This document shows, one piece after another, positions 24,086 through 32,929 of a DNA stretch of 64,000 nucleotides (position 1 is the first letter of the stretch; each line of letters begins with the position of its first letter). Made by a program: the position numbers and the translations under genes. Source of the DNA: Dongia_B soli (GTDB lineage: Bacteria > Pseudomonadota > Alphaproteobacteria > Dongiales > Dongiaceae); contig NZ_JAXCLW010000006.1 of the NCBI RefSeq assembly GCF_034044715.1, forward strand, positions 169,361 to 233,360, read 5' to 3'. Under the pieces are notes generated by a model. It ran no database searches. It saw only the letters and a list, made by a program, of their open reading frames with translations, and was not told the origin of the DNA.

Positions 24086-24910
24086 ATGACGACGACCGGT
24101 GTTCACGTGACCGCCGATGGTCTGGTGGATTTGCGGCTGCACAATGATCTGGCGAAACGGCTGAAGCTTCACTGCCCCTACGATCATCTGTTTTGGACCA
24201 AGGAAGGCCGTGATCTCGCCGGCATGGCCATCCAACTCGATCCGGTCTTCGCACAGCATAATCTCGCGCGCTACAAATGGTTCTCCGGCCAGATGACCAA
24301 GGCGGCCGGCAGCCTCGATCAGATCCTCATCCTCGGCGCCGGCTTCGATACCCGCAGCCTGACCTTGCCGCGGGTCACCGCCGGCAAGCTGCAGGTCTTC
24401 GAGGTGGATTTTCCCGCCAAGCTCGCCCAGAAACAGGAAGTCCTGGGCCGGGCAGGTGTAGTCTTGCCGCCGGCCCTGCATTTCGTTGGCGCCGATCTCG
24501 CCGATCCTGCATTGCTGTCCCGCCTGGAAGCCGCGGGCTATCGGGCCGACCGGCCGACCGCGATCTTCATGGAAGGTGTTCTCTTTTTCCTGCCGCGCGA
24601 GGTTGCGGATAGCCTGCTTGATCCCACGCGCTTGAAGCGTGGCGCCGGCAGTTTCCTCTTCCTCGATATCTGGAGCCGGTCGCGGCAAATTGCGTTGAAC
24701 GAAAAGCTTACCCAGCGCGGCGCGCCCGCCTTGTTCGGCGAGAGTCCGCTCGGCGAGACGCCAGCGGAAGCGGAACAGCAGATCAAAGCGCACGGTTATG
24801 GCCATGTCCGCACCACAAGCCTGCAGCAGCTCGTGGAGACGTTCCAGGCCGGCGACATCGCCGATCCCCTCGGCGATAGCTGGCATGTATTGGAAGCGGT
24901 CTGGCCATGA
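24086..24910 (+). CDS. Class I SAM-dependent methyltransferase (LCMT/PPM type)
   Basis: A 274-residue protein starting at the ATG after gaggagccatgtt; codons upstream of it are not supported. The SAM-binding motif LILGAGFDTRSLTL and the block VFEVDFPAKLAQKQEVLGRA are typical of the leucine carboxyl methyltransferase-like family often called TIGR00027/putative O-methyltransferase. FMEGVLFFLPREVADSLL is another family mark. The natural acceptor is unknown. It follows the SulP gene by about 100 bases in the same direction. Confidence 0.83.
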   Translation: MTTTGVHVTADGLVDLRLHNDLAKRLKLHCPYDHLFWTKEGRDLAGMAIQLDPVFAQHNLARYKWFSGQMTKAAGSLDQILILGAGFDTRSLTLPRVTAGKLQVFEVDFPAKLAQKQEVLGRAGVVLPPALHFVGADLADPALLSRLEAAGYRADRPTAIFMEGVLFFLPREVADSLLDPTRLKRGAGSFLFLDIWSRSRQIALNEKLTQRGAPALFGESPLGETPAEAEQQIKAHGYGHVRTTSLQQLVETFQAGDIADPLGDSWHVLEAVWP

Positions 24911-24930
24911 TCTCAATCCGGCATGGGCAG

Positions 24931-25731
24931 TCAACGGCTGGAAATTTCCTGCACCATCTTCTGGCGTAACGCCCGGGCAAAATCGCCGCGATCCGCCGCG
25001 GTGGCGACGAAAGCCGCGAAACCGCCGATCACCTCACGCTCATAGACTTCCACGAGAAAAGGCCGGCCGCTCGCACCGCGGCTGTCATCATTCAGGATGG
25101 CGAGCGCATTGATCGTGATGCCGGCGGCCACGGCGGCATCACGCGCCAGCGGGGCGGGGAGGTGGCTACGATAATCGACATTGTCACCGGAGAGATCGAT
25201 GATCCGGCGCGTCGGCCGGCAAGGGCAGGTCTCCATCATGCCGGTCGCGAGATGAATGGCATCCCCGATCGCATTCCAGCTTTGCGGCGAACGTGGCGCC
25301 TGCAGCACCGATGCGGCAAAACGTTCGGCGCTCCCGCGGTCGCCGACCAGCATCCAGGGCACCACATTGGCCGGCGCGCCGGGGCTGCCCCATTCAACAT
25401 AGGCGACGGCAATGCGACCATGACCACCGCCACGAATGGCACCGAGGATATCGGCATCGGTGATCGCCGCGGCAATGCCCTCCTTTTGCAGCCGAAACTC
25501 ACTGGGATCGATACTGCCCGACGCATCGACCACGAGCACCAGCGCCAGATCGACGAGCGGCCGCTCGCTTTGCGTTTGCGCCGGTATTTGCGTTTGCACG
25601 GGCGCCTGTGCCCCGGTCCACGTTTCCGCTTGAGCCGGGCCGGCAGCGAGTTTAAGCGCGATCGTGAGGGTGAGCACAGCCGCAATTGCCAACCGGCACG
25701 CGGCGACCATGGCTGCATGGCTTCTTTTCAT
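24931..25731 (-). CDS. DUF1194 family exported protein with vWA fold
   Basis: A 266-residue protein with an N-terminal signal peptide (AIAAVLTLTIALKLAAGPAQA). LALVLVVDASGSIDPSEF is a MIDAS-type metal site (DxSxS) of a von Willebrand A domain, and the remainder (GRIAVAYVEWGSP, RRIIDLSGDNVDYR) fits DUF1194 proteins of alphaproteobacteria. A short PVQTQIPAQTQ repeat lies behind the signal peptide, reflecting a tandem DNA repeat. Function unknown; likely periplasmic protein binding. It is convergent with the methyltransferase gene. Confidence 0.83.
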   Translation of the reverse strand: MKRSHAAMVAACRLAIAAVLTLTIALKLAAGPAQAETWTGAQAPVQTQIPAQTQSERPLVDLALVLVVDASGSIDPSEFRLQKEGIAAAITDADILGAIRGGGHGRIAVAYVEWGSPGAPANVVPWMLVGDRGSAERFAASVLQAPRSPQSWNAIGDAIHLATGMMETCPCRPTRRIIDLSGDNVDYRSHLPAPLARDAAVAAGITINALAILNDDSRGASGRPFLVEVYEREVIGGFAAFVATAADRGDFARALRQKMVQEISSR

Positions 25732-25875
25732 CGCGATCCCGCCTCACGTTCTGTCTGCCATTTGCGTGCGGATTGAATGGCGGAGGAACTCTATCACCAT
25801 CTGCATCGACTGGTTTTGGGCAAATCGCCACGCTGCTCGAAATGAAATATTGTCTTTAAAGCAACATCTGGAGGC

Positions 25876-25887
25876 GTTATAATTGTC
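25876..25887 (+). promoter_or_regulatory. Shared 12-base promoter-like motif before the tail fibre gene
   Basis: gttataattgtc here is identical to 17893-17904 before the lysis cassette. It contains a perfect TATAAT (25878-25883), but the -35 region is weak (TTAAAG at 16 bases). The tail fibre ATG/GTG follows 23 bases later. The shared motif links two phage regions that are now 8 kb apart. Confidence 0.4.
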
Positions 25888-25910
25888 TTAAATACAATGG
25901 AGAGCGCCAC

Positions 25911-27296
25911 GTGACCATTCAAACCACATCAAGCAAGGCTGGACCCTTCATCGGCAATGGTTCGGCAACGACCTTCGCCAGCAATTTCCTGGTCGATAAG
26001 CCGGACGACCTGGTGGTCATCTATACCAATGCCCTAGCCCAGGACACGACCCTCGATCCCAGCCAATACACCGCCACTGGCTTTGGCGACCCAGGCGGGG
26101 TGACAATCACATATCCGATTTCAGGCCCGCCGATCGGCGCCAATGAAAAGATCACCTTGCTGCGCATGGTCGATTACGACCAGCAGACCAGCATCACCAA
26201 TCAAGGCGGCTTCTACCCCACGGTGATCGAAAAAGCCCTGGACCGGATTGTGATGCAATGCCAGCAGTTGGCAGAGAAAGTGGGGCGTGCGATCTCCGTC
26301 AGCGTCTCGAGCAACGAGGATCCGAACGAGGCGTTTCAGTCGATCGCAATCAATGCAGCTATTGCTCAAGAGGCCGCGGCCGAAGCTGGCGGTTCTGCAA
26401 ACGCTGCTGCAGCGAGTGCCGCTGCGGCGGCTGAGTCTGCGGCTTCAATTGAAAAACCGATTCCCGTGGTGTCAGGTGGCACAGGCGCGGAAAGCTCAGC
26501 AGATGCAAGAACCAATCTGGGCCTCGGCACGGCGGCGACGCAGAACATCGGCACGGCTGCCGGCGACATTCCCCAGCTTCAAACCGGCGGCAAGATGCCG
26601 GCTGTCAGCGCGGAGGACATGACCATGACCGGCCGTCTTTTGCGCATCACCAAGCTCACAGCCTCGGGCGTTTTCACGAAAGTGACCCAGCTTCTGCCTC
26701 AAACTAATTTCGTCGGTATTTGGGTGTATGGAGGTGGCGCTGGCGGCGGCGGAGTTAGAGGTCTAGCCAGCAATACCGCCGCAGGAGGAAATGGCGGCGC
26801 TGGTGGATACGCTTTCGCGTTCGTTCCTGTTTCTGCGCTTGCAGCTACCGAAATTATCCAAATCGGAAGTGGTGGGGCGGCGGGACCGTCCACACCGAAT
26901 GATGGCGGCAGCGGCGGAGTAACGTCATTCGGAGCGTTTGCCAGTGCCACCGGTGGCGAAAGCGGCGGCGTTAATAACGCGTCATCGACTGGCGCCGCTC
27001 TTTGCAGGGGCGGCGTTGGCATCGTAGGCGACGTACTGGGTACTGGAGATAGCGGTTGCCGACCGTTCTACGTTCCGACCGGCATTTTAAGCCAGCCGCC
27101 GGGGGCAGGCACCAGAGGCAAATACGGCGCAGCCGGCCTGTATGGTGCTTATGCTGGGGGCTTTACGACTGGAAATAATGCCCCTCCCAATAGCGGATGC
27201 GGCGGAATGGGGGGTATCTCCGCTTTTAACAACACTGGTACTGCCGCTGGCGGTCCAGGCGGCTCCGGCTTCATTATGATCGAGGAGTATGCTTGA
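25911..27296 (+). CDS. Phage tail fibre protein with glycine-rich receptor-binding tip
   Basis: A 461-residue protein starting at GTG. Residues ~1-130 (GNGSATTFASNFLVDKPDDL, then YPTVIEKALDRIVMQCQQL) match the N-terminal virion-attachment region of podovirus tail fibres (T7 gp17-like). An Ala-rich coiled coil follows (~140-180), then a shaft segment (VVSGGTGAESSADARTNLGL). The last ~200 residues are Gly-rich with repeated GGAGG/GGSGG blocks and alternate Asn/Ser, as in polyglycine adhesins of phage fibre tips. It contacts the host surface receptor. It sits 6 kb away from the other phage genes. Confidence 0.85.
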   Translation: MTIQTTSSKAGPFIGNGSATTFASNFLVDKPDDLVVIYTNALAQDTTLDPSQYTATGFGDPGGVTITYPISGPPIGANEKITLLRMVDYDQQTSITNQGGFYPTVIEKALDRIVMQCQQLAEKVGRAISVSVSSNEDPNEAFQSIAINAAIAQEAAAEAGGSANAAAASAAAAAESAASIEKPIPVVSGGTGAESSADARTNLGLGTAATQNIGTAAGDIPQLQTGGKMPAVSAEDMTMTGRLLRITKLTASGVFTKVTQLLPQTNFVGIWVYGGGAGGGGVRGLASNTAAGGNGGAGGYAFAFVPVSALAATEIIQIGSGGAAGPSTPNDGGSGGVTSFGAFASATGGESGGVNNASSTGAALCRGGVGIVGDVLGTGDSGCRPFYVPTGILSQPPGAGTRGKYGAAGLYGAYAGGFTTGNNAPPNSGCGGMGGISAFNNTGTAAGGPGGSGFIMIEEYA

Positions 27297-27529
27297 TGTC
27301 GATCCGCACGGCCGAAATCCTGCGCGTAACGAACGTCGTGACGAACGTCATAGAGCTCGACCCCTCGCTCTATCCCATATTCGAACAGTTCTTCTCCGAG
27401 AAGTATTACGTCCTCTCCGAGAACGCGTGCATCGATGACGTTTGTGACCCCGACAGAGGCACATTTACTGGCCCTCCGGGAACGCCCAATGGCCCGCCGA
27501 TTGATCCTCCGGAGATGGCGACGGCGTGA
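27296..27529 (+). CDS. Small phage protein following the tail fibre
   Basis: A 77-residue protein; its ATG shares the A of the tail fibre stop (TGATG). VTNVIELDPSLYPIF, then YYVLSENACIDDVCD and a Pro/Gly-rich end, resembles the small proteins found after tail fibre genes (pattern VxNVIxxD ... IGDxxDGxxFT). A role in fibre folding or as part of the fibre tip is plausible but not shown. An overlapping frame from 27435 is not favoured. Confidence 0.6.
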   Translation: MSIRTAEILRVTNVVTNVIELDPSLYPIFEQFFSEKYYVLSENACIDDVCDPDRGTFTGPPGTPNGPPIDPPEMATA

Positions 27530-27651
27530 CGCCGGCCTAGATTTGCATGGACCTTGGGGGCGAGAGATGGCCGACTTTGTACAAAAGACTATCGAGACAT
27601 TAGAGTCGAAGGCGTCGAAGAAGAATTCTAATGAAATCAATCTGGAGCGAA

Positions 27652-27726
<75 letters not shown>

Positions 27727-27868
27727 ATCCGGACGGGCCGTGGAACCGGTCCGTCTGAGGTGCCGCTATCGGGAAATCGCCGCGGCGGAGGGCGAAATAG
27801 CATCCTGTGCGGGGGATTGCAAGCGGCTCATGAAGCGATAATGCGAATTCGATGAATTTCCTGGAAAT

Positions 27869-28243
27869 TCAGGCATAAAGCAGCTCGCCGACCTCATGGA
27901 TCAGGCGGTTGAGGTGGAACGGTTTGGAGAGGGCCGGGGCGGCCGGAACCGCGGCATCGCCCTTGACGGCGCGCCCGCGTTTCAGGGCGACGGCGGCGAA
28001 GCCGGTGATGAACATGATCTTCACGTTGGGATTGCTGCGCGAGACCTGCTTGGCCAGCTCGACCCCGTCCAGGCCGGGCATGGTGACATCCGCCAGCAGG
28101 AGATCGACCGGCTCGTCCGCCAAAACCTGGGCGGCATGCAGACCGTCCGCGGCGGATTCGACGCGATGTCCGGCGCGCTGCAACAACCTGACGAGGAAGT
28201 TGCGGAGCTGCGTATCGTCTTCGGCAACCAGGATACATGCCAT
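27869..28243 (-). CDS. cpdR: CpdR-like single-domain response regulator
   Basis: A 124-residue receiver domain without output domain. The acidic pair is D9-D10, the phospho-acceptor D52 in LLLADVTMPGLDG, and the conserved Lys lies in LSKPFHL near the C-terminus. The pattern KIMFITGFAAVAL ... LSKPFHL is characteristic of CpdR, which in alphaproteobacteria primes ClpXP-mediated degradation of cell-cycle proteins when unphosphorylated. Between the two motifs there is an Ala/Lys/Pro-rich stretch (AVKGDAAVPAAPA) somewhat longer than usual. Symbol by similarity from memory. Confidence 0.8.
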   Translation of the reverse strand: MACILVAEDDTQLRNFLVRLLQRAGHRVESAADGLHAAQVLADEPVDLLLADVTMPGLDGVELAKQVSRSNPNVKIMFITGFAAVALKRGRAVKGDAAVPAAPALSKPFHLNRLIHEVGELLYA

Positions 28244-28528
28244 GACTACGATATCCCTTGCTCAGCGCTAATCCGCTTTTCGGTTGGCGATGCTCGGTCC
28301 TGCCAGCAGCAGGAAACGAACTCCTCTATCCTTTAAAACAGAGGCGACGAGTCGCCGCCAAAACAAATTGCATTCAATTTGATGCGACTGGAGCCTATCT
28401 CGGCGGGCTTTTCCGGCGCTTGGGACGGCGCGCCTGAAGATACCGCTTCAGGCCGCAGGAAAGGCCGATTCGGCGCGCTGTCCGCAAGACATGACAGCGT
28501 CGTCACTTTAAGTTACAAAAATCGTGAC

Positions 28529-29506
28529 ATGAGCGGCGACTTCAACGCGTCCGATGACGCCCCAGCCAAACCGTTCGAAATGATCTGGCCGTCGCGGCAG
28601 ACGGCGCCGCTGCTGCTTGCCTCGCCACATAGCGGGCGGCACTATCCCGCAGCATTTTTGGCGCAAGCCATCCTGGATCGCCAAGTCTTGCGGCAATCCG
28701 AGGATTGCTATGTCGATTTGTTGATAGAGGCGGGGCCGCGTTTGGGCGTGCCGTGCCTGCGGGCCCTGTTCCCGCGCATCTTCGTCGATCCCAATCGCGA
28801 TGCCGCGGAACTTGATCCCAGCATGTTCCTGGAAGCCTTGCCGGCGCCAGTACAGGCGGCGACGCCGCGGGTCATGGCTGGGCTCGGTGTCATTCCCAAG
28901 CTCGCCGCCAATGAGCGCGAAATCTATGGCCGGCAATTATCCTATCGCGAGGCGGTCGAGCGGCTGGAGAAATATTACCGTCCCTACCATCGCGCACTGG
29001 CTGAAGCGATCCGGCATATCCGCGCGGAATTCGGCCATTGCCTGCTGTTGGACTGCCATTCCATGCCGTCCGGTGGTGCACCCCTGGTGACGGCCATGCA
29101 CGGCATCGATCCGGCGGCGGGCACGGTGCCCGCGATAGGACTGACGCCCGGTATCGCGAGGGCCCCCGGTCCAGTTGATTCCGGCCGGAACGAGGTGGAT
29201 TTCATCCTGGGGGATTGCTACGGCGGATCCTGCGCCGATGCGGTCACGGCGATGACCGAGACCTTCCTGACCCGCGCCGGTGCACGCGTCCGGCGCAACA
29301 ATCCTTATAGCGGCGGCTATGTGACGCAACGCTATGGCCGGCCGGCCGAAGGCGTGCATGTCCTGCAGTTGGAGATCAACCGGCGCCTCTATGTCGATGA
29401 GGCCAACTTGACACCCACGGCCGGCTTCGCCGCCACCAAGGACTTGCTGTCCGGCCTGATCGGGGCGCTGCGCGACGCGGCGGCCGATCTGATGCGCCGG
29501 CGTTAG
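28529..29506 (+). CDS. N-formylglutamate amidohydrolase
   Basis: A 325-residue protein from the ATG at 28529; in-frame codons from 28379 look like untranslated leader. LLLASPHSGRHYPAAFLAQA, then SEDCYVDLLIEAGPRLGVP, the VDPNRD motif and LLLDCHSMPSGG are typical of N-formylglutamate amidohydrolase (HutG-like), which releases formate from N-formyl-L-glutamate in histidine breakdown. No other hut gene is nearby, so the in vivo substrate may differ. It is followed 22 bases later by an acetyltransferase gene in the same direction. Confidence 0.9.
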   Translation: MSGDFNASDDAPAKPFEMIWPSRQTAPLLLASPHSGRHYPAAFLAQAILDRQVLRQSEDCYVDLLIEAGPRLGVPCLRALFPRIFVDPNRDAAELDPSMFLEALPAPVQAATPRVMAGLGVIPKLAANEREIYGRQLSYREAVERLEKYYRPYHRALAEAIRHIRAEFGHCLLLDCHSMPSGGAPLVTAMHGIDPAAGTVPAIGLTPGIARAPGPVDSGRNEVDFILGDCYGGSCADAVTAMTETFLTRAGARVRRNNPYSGGYVTQRYGRPAEGVHVLQLEINRRLYVDEANLTPTAGFAATKDLLSGLIGALRDAAADLMRRR

Positions 29507-29528
29507 TCGGCAGGGGGAGCGGGGCGGG

Positions 29529-30107
29529 ATGGAATTTCACGACCGCAGGGGTGCTTTTTGCCGGGTAAGATCGGTCACCGCCGCGGACTTGCCGGCATTG
29601 CAGGCGATCTATCGCTGGCACGTCCTTCACGGCATCGCCAGTTTTGAGGAAACGCCACCCGATCTGGCGGAATTCTCGGCGCGTTTTGAGGCAATCCGGT
29701 CCCGCGGCCTGCCTTATCTCTGTGTTGATGTGTCACCAAGGCAAGAAGGTGCGCCCCCTGACGAGCGGGCCAGCCGGATTGCCGGTTATGCCTATGCCGG
29801 CCCGTATCGGTCGCGCAGCGCCTATCGCTTCACGGTGGAGAATTCCATCTATCTCGACCCGGCCTATGCCGGTCGCGGTATTGGCCGAGGATTGCTACAG
29901 CCCCTGATCGCCGATTGCGCAGCGCTGGGGATGCGCCAGATGGTGGCCGTGATCGGTGATTCCGAAAACGCGGCCTCGATCGCGCTGCACCGGGCGCTGG
30001 GATTCCGTCAGGTCGGCGTCCTGACCAAGGTCGGCTTCAAATTCGGCCGCTGGGTTGATTCCGTCTTGATGCAACGGGCACTCGGCGATGGAACGGATCC
30101 TGCATAA
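29529..30107 (+). CDS. GNAT N-acetyltransferase, phosphinothricin acetyltransferase-like
   Basis: A 192-residue protein. The N-terminus (TAADLPALQAIYRWHVLHG, then IASFEETPPDLAEFSARF) and the acetyl-CoA motif YAGRGIGRGLLQPLIADCAA followed by LHRALGFRQVGVL are characteristic of the PAT/Pat family that acetylates phosphinothricin-like or methionine-analogue amines. Closely follows the amidohydrolase gene, probably one operon. The true substrate in this organism is unknown. Confidence 0.88.
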   Translation: MEFHDRRGAFCRVRSVTAADLPALQAIYRWHVLHGIASFEETPPDLAEFSARFEAIRSRGLPYLCVDVSPRQEGAPPDERASRIAGYAYAGPYRSRSAYRFTVENSIYLDPAYAGRGIGRGLLQPLIADCAALGMRQMVAVIGDSENAASIALHRALGFRQVGVLTKVGFKFGRWVDSVLMQRALGDGTDPA

Positions 30108-30173
30108 TGATTTGACGGGCCGAACGGGTCGCGAGCAGTGGGAAGCGGTTGCGATGACCTTCCTAGTAGGAAG

Positions 30174-30202
30174 AAAAAAAGGGCCGTGCTTTCGCACGGC
30201 CC
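30174..30202 (-). terminator. Intrinsic terminator on the minus strand
   Basis: gggccgtgc (30181-30189) and gcacggccc (30194-30202) form a perfect 9-base-pair stem with a 4-base loop. On the minus strand it is followed by seven T residues (30174-30180). No protein gene on that strand ends here, which points to an sRNA. Confidence 0.85.
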
Positions 30203-30274
30203 AAGTTCTGGGAGGAAACGCCCATGAGGGCGTAAGCGACGGGGGAGTGTCAGGGGAGATGTCCGCCCGTCGCA
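30174..30274 (-). ncRNA. Candidate small RNA (suhB/mmgR-like)
   Basis: On the minus strand a promoter-like TTGACA, an approximately 100-base non-coding stretch and a perfect terminator follow one another. Ahead of the terminator is an exposed GGCGTTTCCTCCCAG segment, an anti-Shine-Dalgarno-type CCUCC motif seen in several alphaproteobacterial trans-acting sRNAs, including the suhB/mmgR family as I recall it. The 5' end is estimated from the promoter. It lies in the 510-base gap between the acetyltransferase and the sensor kinase genes and reads against both. The family name is tentative. Confidence 0.6.
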
Positions 30275-30280
30275 GTGCAG

Positions 30281-30309
30281 AAAATGATGTTGCAGGCGCG
30301 AAATGTCAA
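30281..30309 (-). promoter_or_regulatory. Promoter of the candidate sRNA
   Basis: On the minus strand TTGACA (30309-30304) is followed after 17 bases by CATTTT (30286-30281), a weak -10. The perfect -35 box and the distance to the terminator make a ~100-nucleotide transcript likely. Confidence 0.5.
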
Positions 30310-30652
30310 GAATTAAACCCGAAAAAAAGCCATGCAAATAATTGACTCTGCTATAGGAAAACCTCATGCCCTGCGTCAATTTGACCAGTTAGACGAGTCG
30401 GTCGCATGCATAACATCGGATGCCCGTCGGGGTCTGACGGCATCAGGCCAGCAATCGTCGTTTTAAGACTTTGACTGGGGTTATACGGAGTATTCCGCGG
30501 GCAAAGGATGGGTTGCTATTCCGGTTTTATGAGAACCTGGGCAGAATAGCGCGGCGTCCTGTCGCATACTGTATACCGGAAACGAGTCGAGAGGATGGCG
30601 GTGAGGGGAGAGTTAGCCGGTGCGGCTGAAAACGGGGGAAGAGGTGCAGCAC

Positions 30653-32890
30653 ATGCCGGAACCGGCAAGCCAGCCCGACGCTAAGGAACCCAGCAACAAA
30701 GGACAAAGCGAGGCCGGATCGCCGCCGCGCACCGACGAGACGGAGGGGACGGGCGGTGCCTCGCCGATCCGGGAGGCGCTGGATGGCGATGGCACCGGGG
30801 TGGAGGCCGACGCGCCGCGACCGGAAGCGCCTGTTCGCTGGGTCCCGGCCCGGCGCCGTTGGCGCTCGATTGCCCTGGTCGCGCTCTTGTGCCTAGCCGG
30901 CCTGGGGGCGATCGTCACCCTGCTGATTCGCGGCGCCGAAGAGCAAAACCTGGAGGCCCGCAATCTGTCCCAGGTGCAATTCGCCGCCCTGCTCTCCGCA
31001 GCCGGAGAACAGCTCGGCACGACCACGCTGGATTATGCCTGGTGGGACGAAGCCTATGAGAAGCTGGCGGTGCATTATACGCCCGCCTGGGCGGAAGCCA
31101 ATCTCGCCCATGCAACGGTCATGGGGCCCGACAAGCCGGTGCAAGGCGCATTGGTGGTAGGACCCGATGGCGCCTTGCGCTTTGGTTTTTGGCGGGGAGA
31201 GACTGCTCCGCCCGATATTCTGCAGCAGGCGACCGGCGGGCTCGGCCGGTTGATCGAGCGGGCCCGGCAGCAGGCTCCCAGCGCACCGGAAGCAAGCTAC
31301 GGCATTGTCCAGATCGGCGATATGCCTGTTCTGGCCTCGGTGGCGCCGATCCTGCCTTTTACGGAACCGGGAGATCAACGCGAAGACGAACGCTCGGACA
31401 TTATCTTTCTCAGATCGTTGGATGCCCATAACCTGGATGCCATTGGCAGTGCGATTGGCGCCTCCGGTGCCGAACTGAACAGCAAGGACTCCGCCAAGAC
31501 CGCGAAGGTGCCATTGATTTCCTTCGATGGCCGGCATATCGGCAGCATCGCCTGGGAACCGCCGGCCCCGGGCCGGGCGACCTTGACCAGATTGACGCCG
31601 CAGATCAGCATCGTTGTCATCGTCATGGCCCTCCTGGCCGGCTTGGCGATGTGGCAGATCAGCAATGCGCAGCACCGCGCACAGGTCTATCTGGCAACGA
31701 TCGATGCGAAGAACCGGCGCATCGCCAACAATCTGAAGCTGTGGCACTCGACCATGGAAGGCATCGATGACGGTATCATCGTGTTCGATGAAGAGGGCAG
31801 GCTGCTGCTTTGGAATGCGGCTTATGGGCGCATCTGGAATATGCCGGCGGGGATGTTGCAGCATGGCCGGCGCATGACCGAGATGATGGATTGGACGCTG
31901 GCGCAAGGCGGTTTCCGCCTGACCAGCCAGGAACCCAATGTCACCCAGATTCATCCCCGCGAGACCATGTCCGGCGGACGCTGGCTGTGGCAGGGGCACG
32001 GCAAGACGATCGAGGTGCGACGGTTGGAAGTACCGGATATCGGCGGCTTCATCAGCATCTCGCGAGACATGACCCAGTCCAAGCATTATGAGCGGGAACT
32101 GGTCAAGGCCTGGGAACAGGCCGTGTTGGCAAACCGCGCGAAATCGGAATTCCTGGCCAATGTCAGCCATGAACTGCGCACGCCATTGAACGCTATCATC
32201 GGCTTTTCCGAGGTGTTGGAAGCCGAGCTTTTCGGTCCCCTGGCAAATGAGCGCTACCGCAGCTATGTCAGCGACATCAAATCCAGCGGTTTGCATCTGC
32301 TCAGCCTGATCAATGACATTCTCGATCTTTCCAAGATCGAGGCCGGCAAGTTCGAATTGCGCGTCGAGCCGATGGATTGCCGCGATCTCCTGGAGAGCGT
32401 TGCGCGCCTGATTCGGCCGCGCGCCGAAAGCGGCGAATTGAGTTTCACCGTCAATCTTCCGTCGGAAATGCTTCTGCTGCATGCGGACCGGCGCGCCTTG
32501 AAACAGATTCTGATCAACCTGCTCAGCAATGCGGTCAAATTCACGCCCGCCGGCGGTACGGTGGAAATGTCCTGCCATGCGGTGCCGAATGGCGTTGCCT
32601 TCGTGATCCGGGATACCGGTATCGGTATTTCGGCAAAGGATGTCGATACCGCTCTTTCACCCTTCGGGCAGATCGATAGCAATCTCGCCCGACGCTATGA
32701 AGGAACCGGCCTCGGCCTGCCGATCGTCAAAGGAATTTGCGAGCTCCATGGCGGCAAATTGCAGATCGAGAGTGAAGTCAATCGCGGCACGGTCGTCACG
32801 GCCACGATCCTGGATCAGCGGAATCGCCCCAACTTGCCGCAGCAGCCGGGCGGCCCGATGGGGCGTTCCATCTCTCTGCCGCGTTTTTAA
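30653..32890 (+). CDS. Membrane sensor histidine kinase with CHASE-type and PAS domains
   Basis: A 745-residue protein from ATG 30653 (gaggt upstream); GTG 30620 with its own ribosome site is an alternative adding 11 residues. A disordered N-terminal ~65 residues precede helix 1 (~70-90); a periplasmic domain of the CHASE4 type (~95-315, LDYAWWDEAYEKLAVHY) ends at helix 2 (~318-337). A PAS domain (~362-476), the H-box FLANVSHELRTPLNAIIGF (His ~505), N-box NLLSNAVKFTPAGG and GTGLGLPIVKGICELHGG follow. The kinase core is close to DivJ/PleC-type kinases. No partner regulator gene is adjacent. Confidence 0.9.
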   Translation: MPEPASQPDAKEPSNKGQSEAGSPPRTDETEGTGGASPIREALDGDGTGVEADAPRPEAPVRWVPARRRWRSIALVALLCLAGLGAIVTLLIRGAEEQNLEARNLSQVQFAALLSAAGEQLGTTTLDYAWWDEAYEKLAVHYTPAWAEANLAHATVMGPDKPVQGALVVGPDGALRFGFWRGETAPPDILQQATGGLGRLIERARQQAPSAPEASYGIVQIGDMPVLASVAPILPFTEPGDQREDERSDIIFLRSLDAHNLDAIGSAIGASGAELNSKDSAKTAKVPLISFDGRHIGSIAWEPPAPGRATLTRLTPQISIVVIVMALLAGLAMWQISNAQHRAQVYLATIDAKNRRIANNLKLWHSTMEGIDDGIIVFDEEGRLLLWNAAYGRIWNMPAGMLQHGRRMTEMMDWTLAQGGFRLTSQEPNVTQIHPRETMSGGRWLWQGHGKTIEVRRLEVPDIGGFISISRDMTQSKHYERELVKAWEQAVLANRAKSEFLANVSHELRTPLNAIIGFSEVLEAELFGPLANERYRSYVSDIKSSGLHLLSLINDILDLSKIEAGKFELRVEPMDCRDLLESVARLIRPRAESGELSFTVNLPSEMLLLHADRRALKQILINLLSNAVKFTPAGGTVEMSCHAVPNGVAFVIRDTGIGISAKDVDTALSPFGQIDSNLARRYEGTGLGLPIVKGICELHGGKLQIESEVNRGTVVTATILDQRNRPNLPQQPGGPMGRSISLPRF

Positions 32891-32929
32891 AGTGCGCGCC
32901 TGCGGGCTCCGATCTTCCGCACTGACAGA

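Noticed and set aside
30893..32578. Long minus-strand frame opposite the sensor kinase
   Set aside because: Antisense shadow of a clearly coding kinase gene.
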